From Sternotherus odoratus (Eukaryota; Chordata; Testudines; Kinosternidae): 64,000 bases of DNA. Under the pieces are notes generated by a model that was given only the letters and a program-made list of their open reading frames with translations, did no database searches and was not told the DNA's origin. Shown piece after piece: positions 35,215 through 45,090 of this stretch. How positions within the stretch are numbered: position 1 is the stretch's first letter; each line of letters opens with the position of its first letter. The translations under genes and the position numbers were made by a program. Location of the stretch: the NCBI GenBank assembly GCA_032164245.1, contig JAVMKO010000020.1, positions 9,761,206 through 9,825,205 on the forward strand, given 5' to 3'.

Positions 35215-35490
35215 TGTATAAAATATGCACTCGTGTGTGTATATAAATATGCATGTATATTTACAAGCATGTTCTCTCTCTAATGTATATGTAAAAAATA
35301 TTTATACCCCACATACAAGCGCGCACACATCCCTGTCTGTATGCGAAATGTATGGTGGATATACTTGTACAGGGAGATACTTAATATAGTGTGTGTGTGT
35401 GTACACATTCCCTCCCCCCCCCAAACATACATACATACTATATATGCACTCACATATATAGCCATACATGCATATATTCATATGACCCCC
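35215..35490. repeat. Low-complexity TG/TA/CATA region
   Basis: Interrupted GTGT, TATA and ACAT tracts, including GTGTGTGTGTGTGTACACA near 35390 and ACATACATACATACTATATA near 35426. Short open frames over this stretch are artefacts of the repeats. Confidence 0.85.
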
Positions 35491-35959
35491 TTTCTCTCTT
35501 TTGCTGCCACACACTTAACTAAAGTGCACAGATGTTTGCTCATATGAAAGCTATTACTCTTTGCATTTGCATATACTGTAGTTGCCATGTAGCTTAAATG
35601 TTCTTCAAATCCAGGCTTACTTTTTTTTCCCTTTCTCTTCTGTAAACTTATGAACCAATGTGAGTATTTTTTTCATAACCCTTAGATTAAGTCAATATGC
35701 CTCTTTCTCATGGGGGGTGGGGAGAAGAGGTGGGAAAGCCCAGCATCTGTCTTTCAATAAAATGCACATGATGGCCGTAAGATGTATGAGGATGTCAAAT
35801 TTCATTGGAAATAACAAGTTTATTTGCGTACATGTGTTCCTGTTTGGTTATAGGAACAAAACTTGAATTGAAGGTTAACCCTTTATAGAACAATTATGTG
35901 ATATGGTTATAGTAAGTACGATACTTACTTATTAGTTGTAGTATGGCAGCATCCTGAGG
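35491..35959. other. Unassigned AT-rich sequence
   Basis: No recognised gene or repeat. Confidence 0.35.
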
Positions 35960-36230
35960 CCACAACCAAGACCAGAGTTTCATTTTGTTAGGCCCTGTAC
36001 GTGTACACAGTATGAGACAGTTCATGCCCTGAAGGGCTTTGACTCTAAATAGACACAGCAAATAAACAGTGGGTGAAAGAGGAAACTATCCCCCTTTTTG
36101 TAAAGATGGGGAACTGAGGTATGGCAAGAGTAAGTGGATGGCCTAAGGTCACCCCTGGAGCATGTAGCAGAGCCAGGAAGGCAACCTGGATTTTCTGAAT
36201 CCCAGTCCACTGCCTTAAACTCAAAACTAA
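35960..36230 (-). repeat. MIR-type CORE-SINE with 3' segment, antisense
   Basis: Nearly whole: GGCCCTGTACGTGTACACAG, GACTCTAAATAGACACAGCA, GATGGGGAACTGAGGTATGG, GGCCTAAGGTCACCCCTGG and GAATCCCAGTCCACTGCC. Confidence 0.9.
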
Positions 36231-36543
36231 CCCTTCTTTGAGGGCATGGGGTGTATATTTTCTATGATGCGTCTCCCTTAGGCTTAGTCTTAGCTGAATT
36301 TTAAGTCACATCAGGATGTGGGCCTGGAAAACAACAAAATTTTGAGTGGGGCGAGAACGTGGAGATTATTCGTTTGAAAAACAAACCCAAATATTACTAA
36401 TGACAGCTTCAAAGAGGCGTTTTGCCTAAATAAAGGCTGCAGGATTCTAACCATTCTTTCTAACTGCTGGTTATACGCCATGGTGCAAAGATTCAATCAC
36501 CAGAAGCTTGTTCTACTAAAGTAATTCAGACACCAGGCATTCA

Positions 36544-36745
36544 ACCCGCCCTAATACCTCAACAGTGAGTTGCCCATTAAGGTCCTCATTCTGCTAACAC
36601 AAAGCAGGAGAAGCTAACAATTACAGTCCCTGTGAAGTTCCTTGAGTCTCACCAGCTTGGGCAGGCATCCTTCTGTGTGAGTTCATAAAAATCTTTATTA
36701 CTGAGCCGTGAATATAACTGGATGGGTTTCAGGTACAATGATCCA
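36544..36745 (+). repeat. Copy 1 of a recent 202-bp local duplication
   Basis: Matches 38544-38746 over the full length with two differences: A at 36612 where copy 2 has C, and one fewer T in the run near 36695. Copy 1 runs into 'CTTAGCTCC' on the right. Not a repeat family I recognise. Confidence 0.95.
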
Positions 36746-36854
36746 CTTAGCTCCATTCTTGGGCCTGCAATGATTATTACTGTAGTTTCCAGGTATTTAA
36801 TATTGTTCAGTTAAAGACCATCACCCAGACGTTAATAAGAGCCTTTGACTAATT

Positions 36855-37005
36855 ATTACTATGCTTTATTTGTACTGTGATAGCATCTATCTGTCCCAGA
36901 CATGAACCAAGACTCCATTCTGTAAGGTGCTGTAGAACTCGGAACAAGAAGATAGTCCCTGCCCCAAGGAAGTTTGCTGTGTATAATAAATAACAATGTT
37001 TATTC
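36855..37005 (-). repeat. MIR/L2-type 3' segment, antisense
   Basis: TTTATTTGTACTGTGATAGC, AAGGTGCTGTAGAACTCGG and AGATAGTCCCTGCCCCAAGG. Confidence 0.75.
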
Positions 37006-37064
37006 GTTGTTTAGTAGGATGGGGTATGGGCCTCAAAGAGCAAAACCAATTAACATTAACAATA

Positions 37065-37230
37065 CATAGCTCTTACGCAAGGCTTTTCACCAATAGATAT
37101 CCAAATGCTTTAAGGTAGGACTTCTACACATAGTTTAAATGGGGAAACTGAGGTATGGAGCAGAGCTGTGATTGGCCCAAGTTATTATGGCAGGTCAGTG
37201 GCATATCTGGGAAGAGAACTAGCTTAATAG
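37065..37230 (-). repeat. MIR-type CORE-SINE, antisense
   Basis: TTTAAATGGGGAAACTGAGG, TTGGCCCAAGTTATTATGGC and GGTCAGTGGCATATCTGGGA. Confidence 0.75.
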
Positions 37231-37309
37231 GTGCTTTCACAGGAAAAAACAGGAGGTGAAATTCACCCCTGTGCACCGATCTGGAACCAAGGTGATGTCC
37301 TAATAGTGC

Positions 37310-37475
37310 ATAAGTGCTGTAAAGTCTTTGTTGATTTATGTGGTCATGGGCAAGTAGCTTAATCTGTGAGTGTCTCTGTTTTAGCTCACGTAGACCGGTG
37401 TTAGTAATACTTCCTTGAGGAGGGGATACAAGACTTTGACACTGAGGTCTTGTGAGTTACATGTAGAAAGTTTTA
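37310..37475 (+). repeat. MIR-type CORE-SINE, sense, eroded
   Basis: CATGGGCAAGTAGCTTAATC, TAGTAATACTTCCTTGAGGA and the eroded tail. The opposite orientation to its neighbour means two separate insertions. Confidence 0.6.
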
Positions 37476-37499
37476 AGCTTTGTTTATTCTATTGACAGT

Positions 37500-37800
37500 T
37501 AGATTCTCTTCAGGCAAGCAATGAGGGCTTTCAGTGTCATTTTTGGAGCAAAAAGCATCTTTTGTTTCTTTAAATGGACTTTGGCAAAGCTGTACAACAG
37601 TTCATAAAAGTACAGGAAAGTAATAAGCTGCTGTGATATAGAACTTCCTGTGATTCATGACATTAACTACGCACTAATTTAGCTCACAGCGGTATTTACT
37701 CAAGCTATTCAAAATGAAGACACTGAAAGCGTCGGAAGGATGTTTATCAATTACACTGTCAACAGATGTACGGGGAAAAGGCTTAAAAGCCATTTCTAAC
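37500..37800. other. Candidate conserved non-coding block
   Basis: Lacks recognised repeats. Contains ACTACGCACTAATTTAGCTC and GGTATTTACTCAAGCTATTC. No coding frame. Conservation untested. Confidence 0.3.
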
Positions 37801-38002
37801 CTGCTAAACTGTGACTTTTTTTTTTTAAAAGGCCCATTGATCAGTGTTTCTTAAGCTCCATGATTAAATAAAGGCTTTCTTGGTTGATGTAGCAGACTTG
37901 AGCAGAGCTCCAGGACTTTGCCATGTACCTTTAACATTAAAAAGGCTGTTTCCACACAAGATGGGATGATACAATGTGAGTCCATTACAGCAGAATTATC
38001 TG

Positions 38003-38190
38003 TATTATTTTATATATTATTGCAGCACCTAGAGGCCCCACCTGAGATCAGGGCGTGTTGTGCTAAGTGTTGTGAACACACACAGCGAGAAACAGTCCTT
38101 GGCCCCAATGAGCTCCTAGTCTGTCTTGCCTGTGTAGACTCAGGTGAGAGAAAGGCATCCTCATTTTACTGAAGGGACCGGCCCCCACAA
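38003..38190 (-). repeat. MIR/L2-type 3' segment, antisense
   Basis: ATTGCAGCACCTAGAGGCCC, GTGTTGTGCTAAGTGTTGTG and AACAGTCCTTGGCCCCAATG, with part of the core to the right. Confidence 0.8.
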
Positions 38191-38354
38191 CACTGCCACC
38201 TTTTATGTAAATGCTTTTACTGTGAACTCGGGAGAAGGTAACCCCATAACTTGTGCAGAGAATGTAAAAAGTGAATAGCTGTGCTTAAAGGGGCAAAAAG
38301 GAAGTGTTTCCATTGACTCTTTATGGACCATTGTTGATAGTAAATCTCTTTTCT

Positions 38355-38455
38355 GGAGGGTGAGGAAATCACACAGGGAGTCTATTGCCGTGTTGAGCCA
38401 AAATCTCCTGAGTTCCAGTCAAGTGCCTTAACCATAATAATCTACCTTCCAGGGT
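38355..38455 (-). repeat. MIR-type CORE-SINE 5' part, antisense
   Basis: GGAAATCACACAGGGAGTCT and CTCCTGAGTTCCAGTCAAGT then GCCTTAACCATAATAATC. Possibly the other half of the copy at 38003. Confidence 0.6.
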
Positions 38456-38543
38456 GTTTTTTTGGCATGGTGGCTCCTAATAGCCATCTTAAAAACACCC
38501 CTCCATTCATTTCGTAAATATCCAGCAACTTGACAAGAATCCC

Positions 38544-38746
38544 ACCCGCCCTAATACCTCAACAGTGAGTTGCCCATTAAGGTCCTCATTCTGCTAACAC
38601 AAAGCAGGAGACGCTAACAATTACAGTCCCTGTGAAGTTCCTTGAGTCTCACCAGCTTGGGCAGGCATCCTTCTGTGTGAGTTCATAAAAATCTTTTATT
38701 ACTGAGCCGTGAATATAACTGGATGGGTTTCAGGTACAATGATCCA
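38544..38746 (+). repeat. Copy 2 of the recent local duplication
   Basis: Starts exactly 2,000 bp after copy 1 and matches it at about 201 of 203 positions. On the right it runs directly into a fragment of the palindromic MITE, where copy 1 has unrelated sequence. Confidence 0.95.
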
Positions 38747-38806
38747 TTGTGGCCGTGTTAGTCTGGAATTGCAGAAGTGCCACAGGACCCTTTGTCACTT
38801 GAAAAG
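38742..38806 (+). mobile_element. Palindromic MITE fragment with internal deletion
   Basis: GTGGCCGTGTTAGTCTGG joined to GAAGTGCCACAGGACCCTTT: the left terminus fused to a distal segment. It abuts duplication copy 2. Confidence 0.65.
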
Positions 38807-39250
38807 ATGAGGCTCACCACAAAGTCAGGAAGAACAAGTACACTCACTGGGTTACGGGCGAGTTAACTAGTGACTCTCTATTAAATCTGTAAGCGATTTT
38901 CCCCCTCCTCCCCCCGCACAAAAGAGGACGTATTGGGCTGTTGACCTATTAGCAAGTGCAAGCTGACTCCACTGTGCGATCCATAATGGCGCCGGGAGGT
39001 GTCGACTGTAGCATGCGTGAGTGCAAAGGATGAAGGGATGAGTGTGACAGTATGGGGGACGTGATCCTGAATGAATGAAAATGCTGCTTTGTGGCTGCTG
39101 TGTTACTGTTGCCTTTTATGAAGCATGAAGCCCAGACCTCATTTATAATGATGAGGGCCAAGCTTCAGCCCCTACCTCTTTGAACATGCCCCCACCATGA
39201 CCGGTTTTTATCCTGTACTCTTGAAAGTAAAGCAGCAGCCTTGAGAGTTA
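38807..39250. other. Unassigned non-coding sequence
   Basis: No recognised gene or repeat. Confidence 0.35.
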
Positions 39251-39414
39251 CTGAGGCCTGGTCTACATGTAAAAATTAGATCGACCTGAATACGTCACTC
39301 CAGGCTGTGAAAAATTTTGCCCTCGGAGTGCTGTAGATAAACCAACCTAACCTCTACTTAGATGAGGGCTGTACTTGTGTATTCCCATCAGCTGTTGTGT
39401 AGATGTGCCCTCAG
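39251..39414. mobile_element. Harbinger-type MITE, eroded
   Basis: Ends CTGAGGCCTGGTCTACATG and the reverse complement of TGTGTAGATGTGCCCTCAG are inverted repeats. TTAGATCGACCTGAATACG and AAACCAACCTAACCTC are characteristic interior phrases of turtle Harbinger MITEs. Confidence 0.8.
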
Positions 39415-39429
39415 TTCTGGGGACTATAC

Positions 39430-39490
39430 CTAGTGTTTAAGCTTTCTGGTGGCCACACTGATACCAGAACAACAGTCTTACAATCCAGGC
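39430..39490. mobile_element. Possible palindromic MITE scrap
   Basis: TTTAAGCTTTCTGGTGGCCA and CACTGATACCAGAACAACAG recall interior parts of the family at 790. Weak. Confidence 0.25.
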
Positions 39491-39597
39491 TATGAACCAT
39501 GTGAGGACTTGCAGAATCCAGGGTTTGGAAAATGTTCTGAGGGGTGATGAGAACTTCAGAGGTGGAATTGGATTAAAAATCCAGAAGTCTGCATGCT

Positions 39598-39661
39598 GAA
39601 AAGCCCATTGAAGTCAGTAAAAGTGTTTCCACTGATGTCTATGGACTTTGGTGCAGGCCCT
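39598..39661. repeat. Small palindromic repeat
   Basis: AAGCCCATTGAAGTCAGT and ACTGATGTCTATGGACTTT are imperfect inverted arms, with TGCAGGCCC at the right edge. Confidence 0.6.
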
Positions 39662-40044
39662 AAACAAGCCACCAAAGTCTGCAAAACTGGAATAGAGCAG
39701 AATTTCACAGGCCAAATTCTCCACTGTCCTGCAGCTTGGTGAGTTACTTAAATCAGTGCAAAGTGGATACAAAACGCTGCCTTCTTGATTTGGTAGCATA
39801 TTACACCCTCTTCACATGCACTTTGTGCAATCATTTATCCCAGTGCTGAGACAACAGAGAATCAAGACTCTGGTATGTTTTGTAATTCTGTAATCTCATT
39901 GCTTAGAGCTACCGCTGTTATTTTAAACTTGCTGGATTTTTAAACTCTGGTGTATTCATTCCTGGTATATTTTCTTTGAGGATCTCAAAGCATCTAAGGA
40001 GATAAGCCTAACAGCACTTCTGGGTTGGGGTAAGCCATATTAGT

Positions 40045-40412
40045 AGAGCTGGTTGAAAAATACCAATTATTTTTCCCTGGGAAACTTAAAAATATTATTT
40101 CATAATTTCCTGGGCAAATTTGTAAGGGTTTTCTTTTTAAAATCCAAAATGTGAAAGTCAGTTTTGGATTTAAAAAACAAAGAAAATTCTAAAAGTTTTA
40201 CCAATTTCTCCCCCCCCCCCCTGCAATTTTTAGTATTTAAAAGGGTTTTTTCCAGGGCCAAAGATATTTACCAAAAATAAATTTGTTTTTGGTTTTCCAT
40301 TCTGTTAATCAAAACCCATGGAAAATGTCAAAATAAAAAATTGTACCAAAAATTTTCTGTTTAGCACAGAAAAAACACTTCATATTTTAATGCAAAAATT
40401 TCCACCAGCTCT
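40045..40412. repeat. AT-rich foldback-type repeat, whole copy
   Basis: Starts AGAGCTGGTTGAAAAA and ends AATTTCCACCAGCTCT, clear inverted ends. About 368 bp of T-rich left and A-rich right sequence that would fold back on itself. No coding frame. I could not find a convincing target duplication. Confidence 0.7.
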
Positions 40413-40419
40413 AATTATT

Positions 40420-40545
40420 AGCTGCTTTTACCAGATGGAGAAACTGAGGTACAGAGAATGTAAGTAAGTGGAAGAGCCAGGAGACTTGCCCAGAACGCCT
40501 GATATAGAGTCCCATGATCTAACCACCAGATTATACTTCCTCTCA
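40420..40545 (-). repeat. MIR-type CORE-SINE, antisense
   Basis: CCAGATGGAGAAACTGAGGT, GACTTGCCCAGAACGCCTG and CCCATGATCTAACCACCAGA. Confidence 0.75.
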
Positions 40546-41646
40546 AGTAAATGAATGACTTATGATGGGGACGGTGGTATTTTACAGTGGTTCATGAGCA
40601 AACTCAATTTTCAGGTTCAATAACACTGCACATCAGTAGTTGATGTGTTTGGTTCCCAGGTTAATTTAATGGAATATCTTCCATTATGCCAGAGTTTAAT
40701 TCATTCCAAATGATTTCTGGTTTTCTCTCTTCTCCCTTTTGCTTTTGCGTTTTGATGTCTTACAAAGCAATTAAACTCTGCTTTCCTTAAGGCCGGTGAT
40801 TATATGCCTAACTGCTGAGGAATCACAAGTATTTTTCTGAAAACCAATTACAGACATTTAGGATAAGGGTAACATGCATCCTTAAACTATCTTAAGATCC
40901 TTTAATTGAAAGTAGATGAAATGTAAAAATGTGAGGCCTTGTTGAGATAGGACTATGTAATTTTGATGGGTATTATGGTTTTATAAAAGATTAAATGTTT
41001 TCCTACAAAATATTTTTGGACCACTTTTTCTACTTTGTCCCACTAAGAACCAGGACAGTATTTAGTTAAAACAGGCTGTTGCAAGAACCATCTATTCGTA
41101 ATAACCTATTTGTGAATTGGTTTGCATAGGGCTCAGATTGCTAGCTTTTCGTGTTTGCAAGCTATGTTCTTTGAATTCATTGTGTGCATGATGTATACTC
41201 CCTGGGCCAGATCATGGGCTCCTGGTCTTGTCATTTTGCATTGCTGAGGGAAGTGCAAAGAAACCAGAAAACATCTCAAGTGACAGCTGAGGCGTATCCA
41301 TGAAGAAGGGGGAATCATCATGCAGTACAGAGCTTGGGTAATGTCAGGCACAGAGACTGCTGCGGTGGGGGCGGAGGGGGAGGGGTCAAGCTGTGAGCAG
41401 GGAGCACGTGCAAAGCTGCATCCAGCATAATTTAGAGCAGGGCCTAGGATGTTCTACGGTCAGCCCAGGGCAGGAGCTGCAGATAGGTGGCTTGACACCA
41501 CCTTCTCATGTGCTCCCCATAGCTGCTTGAGGAATAAGCCTTTTGCTTATAAGTCCTCAACTGTGTTTAGGGCTTTTTATAAAGGCAACGGTGATCAATT
41601 GTTCTCCATGTCCACTGAAGGCAGGCAAGAAGTAAACTTCTTAATC
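40546..41646. other. Unassigned non-coding sequence
   Basis: No recognised gene or repeat. Confidence 0.35.
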
Positions 41647-41845
41647 TGCAGCAAAGAAGATTTAAACTAGAGATTAGGAAAAACTTTCTAACTCTGAGGG
41701 AAGTTAAGCACTGAAATATGCTTCCAAGGGAGGTTGTGGAATACCATCATTTGAGGTTCTTGAGAACAGGTTGGACAGACGGGGATGGTTTAGGTAGTTC
41801 TGCCTCCACATAGGAGAGCTAGGCCTACATTTCTATTGTTCTATG
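41647..41845 (+). mobile_element. CR1 LINE 3' end
   Basis: AGATTTAAACTAGAGATTAG, AAAACTTTCTAACTCTGAGG, AGGGAGGTTGTGGAATACCA and a final ATTGTTCTATGA. The coding part corresponds to the extreme C-terminus of ORF2. Broken and 5'-truncated. Confidence 0.85.
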
Positions 41846-42379
41846 AAAAGAAAATGCAGAATGAATAAGGTAAATTTTGAAATTTTTGAGGCCAGGAATT
41901 ACTTAATTGTATGTGTCTATTTTAAAAACTACCTATTCCATCTATAAATTCTACTCCGAAAATTCATCTGCAATAGTAGCTAGTTTATTTCTCATTATGT
42001 ACGCTTATAATAACACAAGAATCATTATCTCCCAAGATCATTTCCCATTTAATGTATCTTTAGTGAGAGGCAATGACAGGCAGGCCATGTTTAAAGGATT
42101 TTAAAAAGAACAACCTGAGTTTTCATATTAAAACTTTAAGTCTGGGGATTTAGGGCTTGATCATGCAGCATGCTCTCCATTGCAGGGAGATCCCACGTGT
42201 CCTCACCTCCCACAGATTTAATATATGTGAGTTGGGGGTGCCCAGCATCCCACAGGATCAGAATGTTAATGTAGGGCTATATTTTTTGCACTGCACCTCC
42301 TGAGACCATTCACCCCAGAGGGAGGGGAGCGAAGGGGCCTGTGCTAAAACTCAATCTGCTAAACTCAAACTTTGAGTTT
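41846..42379. other. Unassigned non-coding sequence
   Basis: No recognised gene or repeat. Confidence 0.35.
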
Positions 42380-42384
42380 CCCTG

Positions 42385-43059
42385 TGTCATGGAGTGCCCG
42401 GGCGATGGTCTGGAACCGCTCCCTAGGAAGCCAGACAGGACTTCGGGTGAAGGGCCCCTTCTCCGTACACAGCCTGTTTCCAAGGCTAGGAGCTTCACGG
42501 GTACCCACTTCTACCTTCCTGGGTCTGACCTCAAAGCGTTCAGCATCTTCTGTCCCTCCATGTGCATCCCCCAGCAAGCCCGCCTGGGTGGGGTCCTGAG
42601 GGAGCCCATGGATTCTGCACCCCAAATCCATAGTCAAACGTGACTCTCAACCAGCCAGTAAAACAGGTTTATTCGATGACTTCTATCTGGTCTAACACAG
42701 ACCATACAGCGAGCGTGAGCCCCTCAGCTGGATCCATCTTGGGGGGCCAGAGAGTTAGGACAGCTTGCCTCTAAGCTCTCTGCTTCTTCCCAGCCAGACC
42801 CAGACTGCCAACCCCTCCTCTGCTTTCTTTTCTCTTTTCCCGGGCTAGGCGAACATCACCTGACCTCTCTCCAACAGGTTCAGCTGACCTCTTTGTTATT
42901 CATCCTTTCTAGCCTTGAGAGGGGGGGAGAGGCCCGGCCCTCAATTGCCAAGGCAGGTCGGCCACTACCAACTACACACCCTTATCCCTCCACACAAGCA
43001 CTCCAGAAATGCATAGGGGAAAATGAGGCACGCACACACAGTATTCCTACTTCGTCACA
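42385..43059 (-). mobile_element. Solo LTR of an endogenous retroelement
   Basis: A 675-bp element with TG at one end (TGTCATGGAG) and CA at the other (TTCGTCACA), flanked by the 5-bp target duplication CCCTG at 42380-42384 and 43060-43064. On the minus strand there is an AATAAA polyadenylation signal (complement of 42668-42673), which sets the orientation. No internal gag, pol or env sequence is present, so it is what remains after recombination between two LTRs. The short open frames within it are not genes. Confidence 0.87.
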
Positions 43060-43064
43060 CCCTG

Positions 43065-43469
43065 CGTCTGGGTTAGGAAAATTGGTGGAGTTGAGGTTGG
43101 GTTTAGCTCCTGTTTAGCTGAAAGCCCGACCCAAGCACAAAGTCACTTTTCCGAATGTAAACAAAACCAATGGGAGTCTGAATCCTCTGCAACCAGATGC
43201 AGCAAATGCTCTTCCCTTACGATCAGACATAGGAGTGCATGCTGTAGTTCCCTCTGCCTTCATTTGACTTGCTCGGCCCTCTTCCCTTTGCATGGCTCAT
43301 CTTAGAAAAGCCAGGATAGAGCCCCATGCCTAAAATGATGGTGCATGGATGGCACTCAGAGCAGCGTGGTGTTGCACAATTTCACCACGTTCGAGGGCTG
43401 ATGGATGCATACAGCTTAAATGGGAGTTAGGCTGCGTATAAAGGGAAGAATTGGAACACACACACTCCT
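43065..43469. other. Unassigned non-coding sequence
   Basis: No recognised gene or repeat. Confidence 0.35.
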
Positions 43470-43885
43470 TCATCTCCCAGCTAATAAATCATTGTATGGT
43501 TCAGAATCTCCCTCTTCAAGGCTTTTTCAACCGTATAATTTGATTTAATCCCATGCTCACTCTCTCAGATTTATAGTGCTCCTCCTGCTTCCAATGAATT
43601 GTGAAGCATCAAGGGGAGGGTCAGCCTCTGAGATAACTGGATGTGTTGCTCGACACAAAGACTTTGGGTCTGGATTGGGCTAGACTTTCTCGTTCTTCAA
43701 ATTTTATGGCTGCATTAATTTTTTTCTTCTTCAAGAATAAAGCAACCAAAATGCCCGGGAGGTAAAACGAATATTTATGGCCGATTTTATAAATGAATCA
43801 CGAGTACCTGGTGTCATGAAATTCACTTAATATATCAGAAATATTATCTTCCCTGTAAATAGAGGGGGTCTCATTCCAAATCACT
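43470..43885. other. Candidate conserved non-coding block
   Basis: Repeat-free, no coding frame. Holds GCTAATAAATCATTGTATGG, AATTTGATTTAATCCCATG, CGAATATTTATGGCCG and ACTTAATATATCAGAAATAT. Rich in TAAT and TTTAT cores. Among the stronger candidates by appearance, but untested. Confidence 0.35.
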
Positions 43886-43936
43886 TTCAGAGCACTACAT
43901 CGATAGCACCATTGAAATGCAGCCCCCTCCCCCCCA

Positions 43937-44165
43937 GGGTATGTTTAGGCTGAAGTCTGAGGTGTGATTGCAGATCTGATAGACATAACTGCACTAGTTT
44001 TACTCAGGTTCGCATGGCTAAAAATGCCAGTGTAGCTGCAACACTGCAGGCTTTAGCAACACAAACAGGCACCTAGGGTTCTAGGGTAGCCTGTGTAGCC
44101 CATGCTACTACAACTACACTGTTACATTTAGCCATGCAAGCACATCTTGGATTTTAGTGAATAGT
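43937..44165. mobile_element. Harbinger-type MITE, eroded
   Basis: Left end AGGGTATGTTTAGGCTG then CTGAGGTGTGATTGCAG, plus GCAGGCTTTAGCAACACA and TAGCCCATGCTACTACAAC, phrases of a known turtle MITE whose ends read 'GGTATGTCTACACT'. Right end worn away. Confidence 0.65.
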
Positions 44166-44749
44166 TTCTGCATCAGGGTGTCAACTCCGTGGGGCCTGAC
44201 GCTCGGTGGAAGGAAAGAGTTATGGCCCAAAGCCATTGAGGCAAACCCCCAGCTCTTATAAAAAGTGTCCCATAGGGTCTTTAATGTTCACCGCAAGCAG
44301 ACTGGTATGGATCCGAGTCTCATCCCATTTACATCAGTGTAACGTCACTGTTCCTCCTGGTGCGTAAGGGGGTGTGGCCAGGGACAGGAGCCTGGTATGG
44401 GAAGAAGGGGTATGGCTGTGGGAAAGGGTCATGGTAGAAGCACCACTGAATTCCAACTATTCCCTTAGCTCTATAGACATCTGGGGACAAGCTGAGGCAA
44501 TGCTAAGGCTGTCCTCTGCACATCAGACTCCGGCAGTCTCCAGAGAGCCCTCAAAGTCCCAGTAGAGGGACTGGAGCAAAAGTGAAGGAAAGCCAGTTTA
44601 GCTGCCACTCTGCAGAGCTCAACTGCACTGAAGAATTGTTCCTAGGGGATCTAGTATTATGGTCCTTCAGGCCTTGACCTGTATAGCAAACACATCCCAA
44701 AGCTTAGGGCCTGGTTTAGTTTACATTTAACATGAGGTAAAATAGGAGT
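44166..44749. other. Unassigned non-coding sequence
   Basis: No recognised gene or repeat. Confidence 0.35.
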
Positions 44750-45090
44750 TGAGCTGGGTAAAAGTTTTGGGCAAAACTTTTCTTTTCCTGAGAGAAATAT
44801 GCATTTTTAGCCACCGCAAAACTGAATTCTTCCCGGTTTTGCTGAATTTATTTATTTATTTTAAATCTGCAAAAGTCAAACCCTTCATTCTGCCATTTTG
44901 GGAACAAAACCTTTGGATTGTTCAGTTCGCAATAACTTTGTCTTGAAGTTGCCTTCACCTTTATTTTAAAATTTCAAATGCTTAAAGTCTGAATAAACCA
45001 TTTCCTTGTAGGCTGAAAACAAATGTTTTTTTGACTTGAAATTATTTGTTGATTATTCACCACAAATTTTAGGAAAAATCCATGTTCAGT
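44750..45090. repeat. AT-rich foldback-type repeat, eroded
   Basis: Starts near TTGAGCTGGGTAAAAGTTTT and shows the family's alternating TTTGAAA and AAATTT runs. Right end unclear. Confidence 0.45.

Noticed and set aside
35215..35490. Regulatory TATA-rich promoter
   Set aside because: TATA motifs come from simple-repeat drift; no initiator or downstream exon.
42341..42643. Overlapping frames of 75-100 codons
   Set aside because: They fall in the solo LTR, which does not encode protein.
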